From the IMG/VR virus record IMGVR_UViG_3300025806_000014, positions 19,617 to 83,616 of that record: DNA of 64,000 nt, one strand, 5' to 3'. Every line of letters starts with the position of its first letter. Position 1 is the stretch's first letter. The notes below the pieces were generated by a model, which saw only the letters and a program-made list of their open reading frames with translations, had not been told where the DNA came from and searched no databases. A program made the translations under genes and the position numbers. Source of the DNA: a virus. Positions 46,701 to 54,507 of the stretch are shown here, in pieces.

Positions 46701-48707
46701 ATCAGTAATAGTTACATCAGTAAGATCATTTAATGAAGTAGCACCACCGCCTCCTCCACCACCTGCTTCAACATCTACAGTTCCTCTATATAAATGTCCG
46801 TTAGCAGAATTAATCCATAATGTTCTATCAGAAATAGTTCCACCACTCACATCATTACAAAGCGGTCTGTTTGCAAAAGTTGTAGATGGAAGAACTAATC
46901 CTCCTTTATCAATATTAACACAACCTACAAAATAACCAGCCCATGTACCACTATCAGCAACCAAGCCTGTTAAAATAGTAGACGATGTAGCGTCAGTTTG
47001 TGTATCTATAACATTAGAATATAATCCTACTCTCTGAGGATTTGTTCCAGTACCTGTAAATCCAATTATTTGACCAACATTAAGTGCTAGAGTTCCACCA
47101 ACTTTATTATCAAGTGAAATATTATTTCCAATATATTTAGAAGCAAAACCACCTGTTGTACTTTCTGTTTGTAATTGTTGAGCATAATAAATTTCAGCTC
47201 CTCTATCCATCCATTGATATATGTTAACACCTTCAGGTATAGTAGGTGTATTATAAGTCATACGTAAACCGTACCCATCCGTTAATGAAGTGTTGGCAGC
47301 AAAATCATGTTGAGAATTTATAATTGATGATGTTGCTAATACTGTATTTTGTTCACTTACACCAGTTAAAAGGTGTTCACCTCTAAGTCTAACCCTTACA
47401 CTTAAATCACCACTTTGCTCTGTGTAAGATGTGAGAGTATATCTGCTACTAGATTCAAATCTTCCAGTTGTACTTGAGGCTGCTGCATTCACTAAAGGTA
47501 TTCTATAACCAACAGCTGTTGTCTGTAAAGAACTAGTTGCAACATTAGGTACATATAGTTCATTGTTTAGAGATATGCTTAATGCATCTACTGTTAAACC
47601 GCCTAATCCAGTACTTCCTATATTAATACCAAAAGATTTATCAGTTCCGTAAATACCAGATGTTGCTTGGATAACACTATTTAATGCATATGTCTGAGAA
47701 GCATTTCCAGTAGGAGATGAATTTCTTAATTGTAATTGATGAGTAGTTGCAGCATTATCAAAATGAATACCTGTTCCAGTATCACCTACTCTATTAAATT
47801 GTAATTGTCCTGCACTATTATTAAGACTAACAGTTCGATTAGCAGCACCAATACTTCCGTCATTAGTATAAAGATTAACTTGTCCTAAAGAACCTATTGC
47901 TATCGGTGTCCATAAACCTGCACCATTATTCCATTGTAAAATATCATTAGGGTTAGGTGCATTTGTTGATACATCAGATAACATACTAATCAATGGTGCT
48001 CCACTATTTAATTGAGCCAAGTCAACTAAACCTTCATTAAAATTATACTCAATATTTTTTTGTCCAGAATTTGTACTTATAGATAATGCAGCACCGGTTC
48101 CAGTATTCGTTGACTGAAATCCGTAAAATTGTAAATTAACACCAACCTTACCAGAATAAACATCCTGATGGCCAGCTCCTAATCCAATATTTTCACCAAC
48201 ATTTACCTCACCTGGATTTGATGCTAGTGTGTTTATTACTTTTATTGTTTTAGAAGATAGATTATATTGCAGCTGCATCCCTTGCCCGGCAATAAAATTA
48301 AAAGTATCATTAGGAGTAGTTGATTGTATTAATGCATCATTACCAGATTGTAGTGCCCCAGATGCGGATGTAGAATTAACATTGATTTTACCAAAGCCAT
48401 TAGCTCCTTGTATATTAATGTTACCTGAACCTATACCTCCAATCATATCCCACTGTGCAGTATTAAATACACCTTGGGTAGTTCTAACATTTGCTCTCCA
48501 CCATGCTAATACTTGATCTTCACCTGTAGTCGCAGGATCATCTACAATAACTGGGTGGTATACAATGTTTCCTATTTCATATGTCCTATCATTCTCCCAA
48601 GGGTTAGCCACCATTTTAAAATTAGTATCTACCTCAGCATTAGTTAGCTCTCTTTTTATCTCTGTTCTAAAAAGAATATATTCTTGTAGGTTAAATGACG
48701 TTGCCAT
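43788..48707 (-). CDS. Giant collagen-repeat tail fibre
   Basis: 1639 residues. The N-terminal about 90 residues contain WENDRTYEIGNIVYHP and WWRANVRTTQG, the aromatic pattern of CBM5/12-like carbohydrate-binding modules. A long beta-rich shaft follows (about 100-900), then collagen-like Gly-x-y runs (a short one at about 885-915; a long one at about 1030-1280 with tandem 27-residue units), a globular region, another short Gly-x-y run, and a C-terminal beta domain of about 150 residues, probably the receptor-binding tip. It is likely a trimeric long tail fibre. Confidence 0.8.
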   Translation of the reverse strand: MATSFNLQEYILFRTEIKRELTNAEVDTNFKMVANPWENDRTYEIGNIVYHPVIVDDPATTGEDQVLAWWRANVRTTQGVFNTAQWDMIGGIGSGNINIQGANGFGKINVNSTSASGALQSGNDALIQSTTPNDTFNFIAGQGMQLQYNLSSKTIKVINTLASNPGEVNVGENIGLGAGHQDVYSGKVGVNLQFYGFQSTNTGTGAALSISTNSGQKNIEYNFNEGLVDLAQLNSGAPLISMLSDVSTNAPNPNDILQWNNGAGLWTPIAIGSLGQVNLYTNDGSIGAANRTVSLNNSAGQLQFNRVGDTGTGIHFDNAATTHQLQLRNSSPTGNASQTYALNSVIQATSGIYGTDKSFGINIGSTGLGGLTVDALSISLNNELYVPNVATSSLQTTAVGYRIPLVNAAASSTTGRFESSSRYTLTSYTEQSGDLSVRVRLRGEHLLTGVSEQNTVLATSSIINSQHDFAANTSLTDGYGLRMTYNTPTIPEGVNIYQWMDRGAEIYYAQQLQTESTTGGFASKYIGNNISLDNKVGGTLALNVGQIIGFTGTGTNPQRVGLYSNVIDTQTDATSSTILTGLVADSGTWAGYFVGCVNIDKGGLVLPSTTFANRPLCNDVSGGTISDRTLWINSANGHLYRGTVDVEAGGGGGGGATSLNDLTDVTITDVQNDQLLVYNTSTGQWENAALAAYNLNAISLTSGGVSIALSDGVASSDVDLLPGTNITFSVNEATDEITINAANPPASVNIGNTDLTVEEPRTLDFYGSGTNNPLTFINTNGGTKNLFKFEQIGVGLTPQFTVGGGATDSEGQIVLAGNGSGRTGILIFNDDDGTNYTSFKAPTTLANNINYVWPLAIGTQNQVLEIGSVAGSTATLKWTTVSGGGGGIGATGAQGAAGASGAQGAAGGLGATGATGAIGPKNGLPWQSGVVGVTTPPSGKFYYDAATTSLYINKTDSLGLDQTTFLNTFDDTGQASTGFGAVILSANNNQQIVHGVITAVALVGNVYDFTITPLTYTANWGQGIDFVLEFTAYGTSFQGATGATGFNGATGFIGATGFNGATGATGATGQSGSAGATGTQGATGTQGEKGENGFVGSTGAIGNQGAIGLQGATGEKGENGFVGSTGAIGNQGAIGLQGATGEKGENGFVGATGSNGATGAIGLQGATGEKGENGFVGSTGSNGATGAIGLQGATGEKGENGFVGSTGAIGNQGAIGLQGASGAQGALGIQGASGVGGAIGNQGATGVGGAIGNQGASGAAGPQGGSGTGFIGATGAGGDYGGYVTAYNSASVSTATPQQGKAVVSTGSWITSGGDISLSAQGTDPSSGGTTIDYEVSNTVYSSWKTSQSGVGATGKVYFQIHEYEAPENVNYYHTTLTNVTVTNGINGGIVLSKFIYIGGAGITSFDKPIIGWSFAGSAGSSGFTGASGSQGPTGLTGATGSGGSGSGETLLWAGNRQYRAFIPEYGAGLYSFGQSTGASLPSSPGFSQNQTAIVLSGSGALNTYNMNAGYRVNQNFGIGDTITIRGVLWFNRTAVGTVTNLSALRTTASYINVNGTWDPANATQTLIPFPGTTNTASHQVQTGANGSTCIFAHEMVCDAALQMTVGDLIYFGWSVENLSGEASYFNQPCSMTYQVYKS
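45091..45495 (-). repeat. Five tandem 81-bp repeats encoding collagen units
   Basis: The block beginning GTTGATCCAACAAAACCATT on the plus strand recurs at about 45091, 45172, 45253, 45334 and 45415, exactly 81 nt apart. Each unit encodes 27 residues (nine Gly-x-y triplets, including GEKGENGFV). Copies are nearly identical, with swapped internal triplets (STGSNGATG versus STGAIGNQG). They sit in a wider Gly-x-y region at about 44880-45600. This is a substrate for slippage or recombination that would change stalk length. Confidence 0.9.
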
Positions 48708-48740
48708 TGATTTAAATATTTTTTTATTTATTCTTCTTCT

Positions 48741-48750
48741 TTATATATTT
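48741..48750 (-). promoter_or_regulatory. Late-promoter-like box AAATATATAA
   Basis: The minus strand reads CTAAATATATAAAGAAG, 34 nt upstream of the fibre ATG at 48707. Confidence 0.5.
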
Positions 48751-49324
48751 AGTTTGGGGGATATTCCTCAATCTTAACATCATTATATGGAAACTCCGAA
48801 GTATCTCTTACAGAAGTAAATGCCTCTCTAAATGATTTAAGATACCAAGTGTTTTCTGACCAACCTGGTACTGCATAACATGGTGAATAAATTCCAGTTA
48901 CATAAATATATTTTAGCTCTGAATAATACTTTACATAATCAGTAACTGCATTCTTTATTAATTGAATTTGTCTGTCTATAAATACCTGTCTACCGGAGTT
49001 TCGTTGCCTATCATATGCAGAGCCTGTTTCAAGTTTTAAATTATTAGTAACATCTATTGCTTTAAATTCAGTACTAAAATCATAAAGATCACTCGCGGCT
49101 AAGAAAAATGAAATAGAAACCAAATCTCCTAGATTACAATTATCAAGAGGCTTATAATTTTTGTTATAATACTTTTCCATTGCAGCAACATCTGCAAAAT
49201 CAATGTACTCATGTTTTACCCTATTAAAAAAATCAACCTTAATACTTGTAGAGGTTATTTTATTTTTTTTCAAAAAGGTAAAGAAGTCTAATGCTAGTTT
49301 AAATGTTATTCCTTCTAAAATCAA
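48749..49324 (-). CDS. Hypothetical protein upstream of the giant fibre
   Basis: 191 residues, mixed helical. It begins MILEGITFKLALDFFTFLKK and is rich in Tyr and Phe, with an aromatic Pro-containing end (YSPCYAVPGWSENTWYLKSF). No signal peptide or catalytic motif is seen. It is co-oriented with the fibre gene, so a fibre chaperone or adaptor is one reading. Not recognised. Confidence 0.55.
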   Translation of the reverse strand: MILEGITFKLALDFFTFLKKNKITSTSIKVDFFNRVKHEYIDFADVAAMEKYYNKNYKPLDNCNLGDLVSISFFLAASDLYDFSTEFKAIDVTNNLKLETGSAYDRQRNSGRQVFIDRQIQLIKNAVTDYVKYYSELKYIYVTGIYSPCYAVPGWSENTWYLKSFREAFTSVRDTSEFPYNDVKIEEYPPN

Positions 49325-49340
49325 TGGAGTCTACTTTTTT

Positions 49341-49350
49341 GTTATATATT
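49341..49350 (-). promoter_or_regulatory. Late-promoter-like box AATATATAAC
   Basis: The minus strand reads CTGAATATATAACAAA, 17 nt upstream of the ATG at 49324. It overlaps the 3' end of the deaminase gene. Confidence 0.55.
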
Positions 49351-49823
49351 CAGTCTTTGATTAGATGGTAGTCATCTATAAGATAGGATATAGGTCCATA
49401 AGTGATTTTACATTGTTTAAAAATTTGTAAATGATCTAAGTTACGATAATCATCAATCCAATATACATGTTTAAATCCTGCATTAACTAAAATCTTGGTA
49501 CACATTTTGCAAGGAGATAGAGTTAAAAGAACTATGTAATTTTCCGGATCATGCTCTTTAAATTTAGCAATCATATTTACCTCAGCATGAATAAAGCCAC
49601 TTTCGCCTGGTTCCAAACTTTCTTCTTCAGTTCCAGTTTCTATATTATTATGAGCCCCACTATATGATCCGTTATAACCAAAACTGGCAATTTTACTAAA
49701 ATCTTTTCTTAATGCAATACAACCTACTTTAGTTGTAGAAGAATTAGAAAGATCTTTAATATTATTTAAAATATTTTTAAAGGTTTCAATTTTTATCTGA
49801 AGTCGCTGAATTTTGGTATCCAT
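49350..49823 (-). CDS. dCMP deaminase (cytidine deaminase family)
   Basis: 157 residues. The zinc site is visible as HAEVN (His plus catalytic Glu) and SPCKMC (two Cys), the standard deoxycytidylate deaminase pattern. Substrate loop FGYNGSYSGAHNN precedes it. It would convert dCMP to dUMP for thymidylate supply, common in T4-like phages. Its start overlaps the end of the HAD gene by 31 nt, so the two are translationally coupled. Confidence 0.92.
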   Translation of the reverse strand: MDTKIQRLQIKIETFKNILNNIKDLSNSSTTKVGCIALRKDFSKIASFGYNGSYSGAHNNIETGTEEESLEPGESGFIHAEVNMIAKFKEHDPENYIVLLTLSPCKMCTKILVNAGFKHVYWIDDYRNLDHLQIFKQCKITYGPISYLIDDYHLIKD

Positions 49824-50374
49824 TTGCTCTTAATTAATTTGGCTCTCATTTTTATACCAGGTTCTTTACTTAATGATTTTGCTAATTTAATGTTATCCTC
49901 ATCATCATCAAAAAAGGTGAAGTCATTAAATCCCATTTCTATAAATTTTCTAAATGCTTCCTTTTTTCTTTCTGCCGTTGATCCTTTAAATCCTAATGAG
50001 GTATCATTAATAGCAAATATGTATTGTGGATTTATGTTAATTCCATTATGAGCTAAAAATTGCTGAATAAGCTTAGAATCATCTCTTGCTGTTATAATAC
50101 CAACAGCCTTGCCTTTTTGTATAGTTCTTTTTAAAATAGAAAATACCCATTCAATAATTTTACCACCTTTAAGAATATCTAAACTTTGAAAATCTGAAAA
50201 GTCCATCTTATCATTTGGTCTTTTCCTAAATGTATTAAATTCTTGTGGAGTAAGTTCAGTAGAAAAACCTGTTTTAGGATTATGAACTTTAATTTTACTG
50301 CGAGTAACTACAAGAGTATCATCCACATCAAATATGGTAATTGCATTTCTTTTATTTGCTTCAAATAGCCTCAC
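49793..50374 (-). CDS. HAD-superfamily phosphatase (polynucleotide 3'-phosphatase-like)
   Basis: 193 residues. HAD motifs: FDVDDTLVV near residue 20 (nucleophile and general acid Asp), IITARD (motif II) and FFDDDEDN (motif IV). The layout resembles the 3'-phosphatase half of T4 polynucleotide kinase; no kinase P-loop is present. It lies between dCMP deaminase and DNA ligase. Repair of nucleic-acid ends or a nucleotidase role are both possible. A second, different HAD gene lies at 58990. Confidence 0.8.
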   Translation of the reverse strand: MRLFEANKRNAITIFDVDDTLVVTRSKIKVHNPKTGFSTELTPQEFNTFRKRPNDKMDFSDFQSLDILKGGKIIEWVFSILKRTIQKGKAVGIITARDDSKLIQQFLAHNGININPQYIFAINDTSLGFKGSTAERKKEAFRKFIEMGFNDFTFFDDDEDNIKLAKSLSKEPGIKMRAKLIKSKWIPKFSDFR

Positions 50375-50447
50375 TTTAAATTTTCCTTTTATTATTTATC
50401 AATTAAATATGTAGAACACATTAGATGTACTTAAAAGGTGTCTGCGA

Positions 50448-51749
50448 TTAGCAATCCCTTCCGTTAGCATAAACATGTTTTAATACAGGAAATCTTAGAC
50501 TATATCCTCCGTTTTGATTTTTGCTTTCCTCAAAATACTGAATAGTTACAGTCTTACCAATAATATCTTGTGGAGATTCATAATACATTTCTCTTTGTTC
50601 TTTAGAAAATCCTGATCCTACACTAACTCTACATCCTTTATGTTCAATTATAATACTGCTTAAACATTCTCTTTCTACTTGTTTACCATTTTCTGTCCAT
50701 CGGATATTTCCATTGATTGTTTCTAAGACAGTATATTCTGCATCATGGAATTTTTTAACCTTTAAAAGATTATGGCTTCTTTTACCTTCATAGCCTACAT
50801 TCTTTCTAACCATAATTCCTTCAAATCCTGCCTCTTCAGCATCCTTTGCCATTTCAGTAAATTGTTCCTCTGTGGTTAGTTGATCCTGTGGAAGAAATTC
50901 TAAACGAGTAGAATCAATATTTTCTGGAAGTAAATCATATCCATTTCTAAGTCTTTCAGTTAATGGTGTAGTTCCAATCTGATTATCAAATTCTTCTAAA
51001 GTTAAATAATCAAATACAAAGAATTTAGGATTATCTATTTTATGATTCTTTTTTCGGATCTGTTTCATAATGCCTTGGAAATCTTCATTACCATTTTCAT
51101 CTACCATACAGATTTCTCCATCTAAAATAAAGTTACCTTTAATCTTTAGAATTTCATTTTCTAAATTACTTAATGTTAAAAATTCTTTACCGCTTCTGGA
51201 AAGGAATGTTACAATATCATTTTCTTTTCGGCAAATACAACGAACTCCATCTAATTTTCTAGAACCGTACCAATCTCCACTTTGGAAATCTACTCTTTTT
51301 ACATTATAAGGATTTGCTAATGCAACCTTGAATGTTGGTATACATCCTGGAATTACTTTGTTAATAGAACTGGTAGATGCACCCATTTTAAGGTCTCTAT
51401 CAATAATGTTAAAAATCAGATCCTCATATTGTATATTCTCTAGGATAAATCTGTTTACATTTGCAATTGCATTATGCCCTGTACAAACTCGGTTTGCTAA
51501 ATCATCTAATAGAGTAAAAATACTACCATAAGTATTTACATGACCAAGTAGTTCAGAATTCTTTTTACAATTTTTACTTGTTACATTATACTTCTTATAA
51601 GGATTATAAGTGTAATTAAAAATCTTTTGTAAAAATTCACTATCAGAATGTTTCTTGATAGTTTCAATTTTGTAATTACCTGAGGATGATTCCTTCATTT
51701 CATCAATAAAGGATTGTAGATAATCAAAGTTGTTTGTTAGTTCAGTCAT
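50448..51749 (-). CDS. ATP-dependent DNA ligase (T4 gp30-like)
   Basis: 433 residues, slightly shorter than T4 ligase (487). The adenylation motif is SRKLDGVRC with Lys as nucleotidyl acceptor. Later motifs include LDGEICM, FEGIMVRKN and LLKVKKFHD. It seals nicks in replication and recombination. A TTCAGA-N27-TATAAT promoter lies 20 nt upstream, and tRNA-Gln lies beyond it. The start at 51749 is the only one placed suitably after that promoter. Confidence 0.93.
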   Translation of the reverse strand: MTELTNNFDYLQSFIDEMKESSSGNYKIETIKKHSDSEFLQKIFNYTYNPYKKYNVTSKNCKKNSELLGHVNTYGSIFTLLDDLANRVCTGHNAIANVNRFILENIQYEDLIFNIIDRDLKMGASTSSINKVIPGCIPTFKVALANPYNVKRVDFQSGDWYGSRKLDGVRCICRKENDIVTFLSRSGKEFLTLSNLENEILKIKGNFILDGEICMVDENGNEDFQGIMKQIRKKNHKIDNPKFFVFDYLTLEEFDNQIGTTPLTERLRNGYDLLPENIDSTRLEFLPQDQLTTEEQFTEMAKDAEEAGFEGIMVRKNVGYEGKRSHNLLKVKKFHDAEYTVLETINGNIRWTENGKQVERECLSSIIIEHKGCRVSVGSGFSKEQREMYYESPQDIIGKTVTIQYFEESKNQNGGYSLRFPVLKHVYANGRDC

Positions 51750-51768
51750 ATTCCGTTTTGTTTAATTT

Positions 51769-51807
51769 ATTATAATATAAATATAATACATTTTCTTGGG
51801 ATCTGAA
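51769..51807 (-). promoter_or_regulatory. TTCAGA-N27-TATAAT promoter (ligase)
   Basis: The minus strand carries TTCAGA, 27 nt, then TATAAT, 20 nt before the ligase ATG. The spacer ends with TTATATTTATAT. A further upstream GTTAATAACTTTTT block lies at about 51829-51846. This is one of six copies with identical spacing. Confidence 0.75.
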
Positions 51808-51858
51808 CTATAAATTCTTGTTATTTTAAAAAAGTTATTAACAATTATGAAACAATGT

Positions 51859-51930
51859 TGTCCGACTAGGGATCGAACCTAGACTCTTCTGGACCAAAAC
51901 CAGACGTGTTGCCAGTTACACCATCGGACA
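51859..51930 (-). tRNA. tRNA-Gln (anticodon TTG)
   Basis: 72 nt with a clean cloverleaf. Acceptor TGTCCGA pairs with TCGGACA, the anticodon stem TCTGG/CCAGA encloses loop TTTTGGT (anticodon TTG at 34-36), and the T-arm CTAGG/CCTAG has loop TTCGATC. It would read CAA. CCA is not encoded. Confidence 0.93.
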
Positions 51931-51940
51931 ATTAAGTCCT

Positions 51941-52522
51941 TTAATATTCTGTATCAAAAAAGAATGTTTGAAATAACCTACCATCATATTTGTCTTTACC
52001 AAAATATTCTAACGAAGTATGAAACATATCTCCTCTATATAAAACCAATCTATTATAAATAGGTGCTGTCATTGCAGTCATTTCCCACGCATCATAATTT
52101 CTTGCATCAGCGTTTACCTTATCAAGTCCCTTTTGATCATAATTACCATTTTTTAATCTTGGTGCAGTTTCCCAGCCTGTTTCCTTATGCCTAAATAAAC
52201 CAGTACCACCATTAGCCGGTGCATCAGGTGTTAAGTATAAAACACCTGCCCAGTTTGTGGTTTGGTCTGCATGAATCCAACTAGAATCTTTTTCTGTTGT
52301 ATATTGAAATGCTGTAGTGTAAGCATCACCAAAATATGTTATCTCTCCACCGTGACTTTGTATAATTCTTTGTATTACTTCTTTACAATCCCAGTGATGA
52401 ACTGGCTTAGTTCTTTGGCCAGGAAAATTACCCCTAGTTCCAAATTCTTGAGCTAAGGCATATTTTCTAATCTCATCTGGTTCATTATAAAAATTGTCTG
52501 TTATGATTAGGCTTGTTTGCAT
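51941..52522 (-). CDS. 2-oxoglutarate/Fe(II) oxygenase-like protein
   Basis: 193 residues. The iron-binding facial triad is visible as WIHADQ (H-x-D) and FHTSLEYFG (distal His), followed by GRLFQTFFF with the 2-oxoglutarate-binding Arg. This is the layout of small phage oxygenases common in marine phages. It could hydroxylate a protein or nucleotide; the substrate is unknown. It lies beside tRNA-Gln with a 10-nt gap. Its leader is A-rich with no Shine-Dalgarno sequence. Confidence 0.8.
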   Translation of the reverse strand: MQTSLIITDNFYNEPDEIRKYALAQEFGTRGNFPGQRTKPVHHWDCKEVIQRIIQSHGGEITYFGDAYTTAFQYTTEKDSSWIHADQTTNWAGVLYLTPDAPANGGTGLFRHKETGWETAPRLKNGNYDQKGLDKVNADARNYDAWEMTAMTAPIYNRLVLYRGDMFHTSLEYFGKDKYDGRLFQTFFFDTEY

Positions 52523-52557
52523 AGTTAATTATTTGTTTATTTATTTGTGCTTTTATT

Positions 52558-52842
52558 TTATACTTCTTCATCATTTGGAGTATCTAAGAATAATAACTGT
52601 TTAAGCTTCTGTAAGTTAGTACATTTTTCGTATGCTTCTATTTCCTCAAAATATTTTATCATTCCATTAATAGCTTTAAGTTTCAGTTCTACAGAATCTT
52701 TTCTTTTTAAAACTTGACTAGGGCTTTGCATCATTACAGCATATGATAGATTCATAAACTCATCAAAGTTTGTTTGCTCTAGTGTTAACAATAAGCTTTT
52801 AATAAAATCATCCCCAAAACCCATTCCGTGATTACTTTCCAT
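52558..52842 (-). CDS. Small helical hypothetical protein
   Basis: 94 residues, mostly helical (DDFIKSLLLTLEQTNFDEFM) with an acidic end. Its start overlaps the end of the dnaJ-like gene by 11 nt, so the two are coupled. It might be a DnaJ partner; not recognised. Confidence 0.6.
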   Translation of the reverse strand: MESNHGMGFGDDFIKSLLLTLEQTNFDEFMNLSYAVMMQSPSQVLKRKDSVELKLKAINGMIKYFEEIEAYEKCTNLQKLKQLLFLDTPNDEEV

Positions 52843-53656
52843 TATGTTTATCTTTTATTTTTTGTATTGCTTTTTTATCTTCTTCATCTAAATCAGTAGG
52901 TATGTCTACTATAATACTTATAAGTAAATCTGAAAACTTACCTTCTTGTTTATAAATAGGAAACCCTTTACCTTTAACTCTTAATACTTTTCCATTAGCC
53001 GTCCCAGGAGGAATATTAAATGTTATGGTTTTGTCAAAACAATCAATAGTTTCCTTACCTCCTAATATTGCATCAAACAAATTTATGTTTTTAATTGTAT
53101 GCAAACCTTGATTATCTATAAAAAAGTTATTATCATTTATAACCTCTATTGTCATTATAAGATCACCACTCAATTCTTCAGTCTGTCCTCTTTGCCCTAA
53201 ACCTTTTAATCTTAACTTTTGCCCACTTCTTATACCTGGTGGAATATCAACCTTTATAGTTTTCATACCTAGGCTAACATCTCTGCTAGTACCATAATAA
53301 GAATCAGCAAGTGTTATACGTAAAACTCCACTGGTATTTCTACCTCTTTGATTATAACCATATCTTGCATTAAAGGCTCCACTAAAATTTTGATTTCTAA
53401 GTAAATCCTCGAACATGCTTTCAGAAAAATCTCCGCCAAACCCTCCACCAAATGGATTAGATTGTCTTTGGTCATATTCAGTTTTCTTTTGGGGATTTCC
53501 TAGTGTTTCATATGCATCAGCAATTTCTTTAAATCTTTCTTCATTACCCTCGGCCTTATCAGGGTGATATTCTTTAGCTAACTTTCTATAAGCTTTTTTA
53601 ATATCACTTGCTGATGAAGATTTATTTACTCCTAATATGCTATATGGATCTTTCAT
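52832..53656 (-). CDS. DnaJ-like co-chaperone (CbpA type)
   Basis: 274 residues. J-domain at about 3-65 with HPD at residues 31-33. It is followed by a Gly/Phe/Asn-rich linker (about 70-100) and two C-terminal beta domains (VDIPPGIRSGQKLRLKG and FNIPPGTANGKVLRVKG). There is no Cys-rich zinc finger, so it is type II/CbpA-like. It would recruit host DnaK to phage substrates. It overlaps the membrane-protein gene upstream by 1 nt. With the GroES-like gene at 4733, the phage brings two chaperone cofactors. Confidence 0.92.
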   Translation of the reverse strand: MKDPYSILGVNKSSSASDIKKAYRKLAKEYHPDKAEGNEERFKEIADAYETLGNPQKKTEYDQRQSNPFGGGFGGDFSESMFEDLLRNQNFSGAFNARYGYNQRGRNTSGVLRITLADSYYGTSRDVSLGMKTIKVDIPPGIRSGQKLRLKGLGQRGQTEELSGDLIMTIEVINDNNFFIDNQGLHTIKNINLFDAILGGKETIDCFDKTITFNIPPGTANGKVLRVKGKGFPIYKQEGKFSDLLISIIVDIPTDLDEEDKKAIQKIKDKHNGK

Positions 53657-54000
53657 TATTTCCAGAAAAGTTGTATTCCTATTAAGCTACATGCTAAGAA
53701 TAAAGATACTATTGTTTTTGTAGTAATACCTTCACCTAAAAGATACCAAGTTAAAAATGTAAAAGAAATAATACCAGAACCAAATGCTATAAATCTACCA
53801 GGCCATAAAAGACCATCATAATGTTCTACAATAAACCTAGTACCATAAATTAATATGTAACTAATAGTTGTACCAAATATAATTGATACCGCAAAAGGAT
53901 TCTTTTTAAACCAAGGCCATACAAATTGACCATTAGTTTGTACCCATATCATTGTTTGCCCTAGAAAGAACAAACAAAACGCTGCTATTAATTTATTCAT
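53656..54000 (-). CDS. Four-helix membrane protein
   Basis: 114 residues with four hydrophobic segments (about 3-20, 37-55, 68-88 and 94-112). The last resembles IVSLFLACSLIGIQLFW. No family is recognised. It is coupled to dnaJ (shared base) and to the small gene upstream (8-nt overlap). Possible roles are a holin or a membrane remodeller; no lysis gene is adjacent. Confidence 0.65.
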   Translation of the reverse strand: MNKLIAAFCLFFLGQTMIWVQTNGQFVWPWFKKNPFAVSIIFGTTISYILIYGTRFIVEHYDGLLWPGRFIAFGSGIISFTFLTWYLLGEGITTKTIVSLFLACSLIGIQLFWK

Positions 54001-54259
54001 CTATATGATATTTATAACCTTGTCTAGTCATATGATCCATGTGGCTTTCCATTTGCTTTGCGGTTATCCATACTGAAGGTTCAGGCTCTACTCTTCCATC
54101 TTCTCTTTTATCAAATGCTTTATTTAAAAACCATTTCTCTTTTTTGCTTTCCCACCAAAACCATACCTTTTGCCATGATCTAGGTTTTTTCATATAAACT
54201 TTATTACCCTTATCCATGTGAGCAATAAATTGTTTATATGTGATATCCTTTTTAGGCAT
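53993..54259 (-). CDS. Trp/Lys-rich hypothetical protein
   Basis: 88 residues, basic, with a Trp-rich centre (SWQKVWFWWESKKEKWF) and a helical MESHMDHMTRQGYKYH end. It overlaps both neighbours by 8 nt. Not recognised. Confidence 0.6.
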   Translation of the reverse strand: MPKKDITYKQFIAHMDKGNKVYMKKPRSWQKVWFWWESKKEKWFLNKAFDKREDGRVEPEPSVWITAKQMESHMDHMTRQGYKYHIDE

Positions 54260-54461
54260 TTTTATTTGATTCTTTTATTGTAAGCTTTTGTATTCTTTCT
54301 TCTAAAACAAATTTCTTTTCTTCTAATTTGTTTTTTCTTTCTAACTGGATTGCAATTCTCTCTAAGACATTTACCAATTTAGGTATATCACCGTCTATTA
54401 ATTTACGACCCATTTGTGTTCTAAAAAATTCTGACATAATTATGTTTATTTTTATATGCAC
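54252..54461 (-). CDS. Small coiled-coil protein
   Basis: 69 residues. M9 (start at 54437, giving MSEFFRTQMGRKLIDGD) is a plausible alternative start, because the first eight residues (MHIKINII) are encoded by AT-rich leader. The rest is a heptad coiled coil (LVNVLERIAIQLERKNKLEE). It is divergent from the plus-strand island, with the promoter region between. Confidence 0.55.
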   Translation of the reverse strand: MHIKINIIMSEFFRTQMGRKLIDGDIPKLVNVLERIAIQLERKNKLEEKKFVLEERIQKLTIKESNKNA

Positions 54462-54480
54462 AAACTCAAAGTTTGTTTAC

Positions 54481-54492
54481 AAATATATAAAC
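54481..54492 (+). promoter_or_regulatory. Late-promoter-like box on the plus strand
   Basis: AAATATATAAAC lies about 16 nt upstream of the ATG at 54508. It matches the box seen on the minus strand for virion genes, and it is the only plus-strand copy noted before a gene. Confidence 0.6.
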
Positions 54493-54507
54493 AAAATAAA
54501 ACTAATT

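Noticed and set aside
54328-54507. N-terminal extension of the first plus-strand gene
   Set aside because: It overlaps the opposite-strand coiled-coil gene and the promoter. The ATG at 54508 lies correctly after the AATATATAAAC box.
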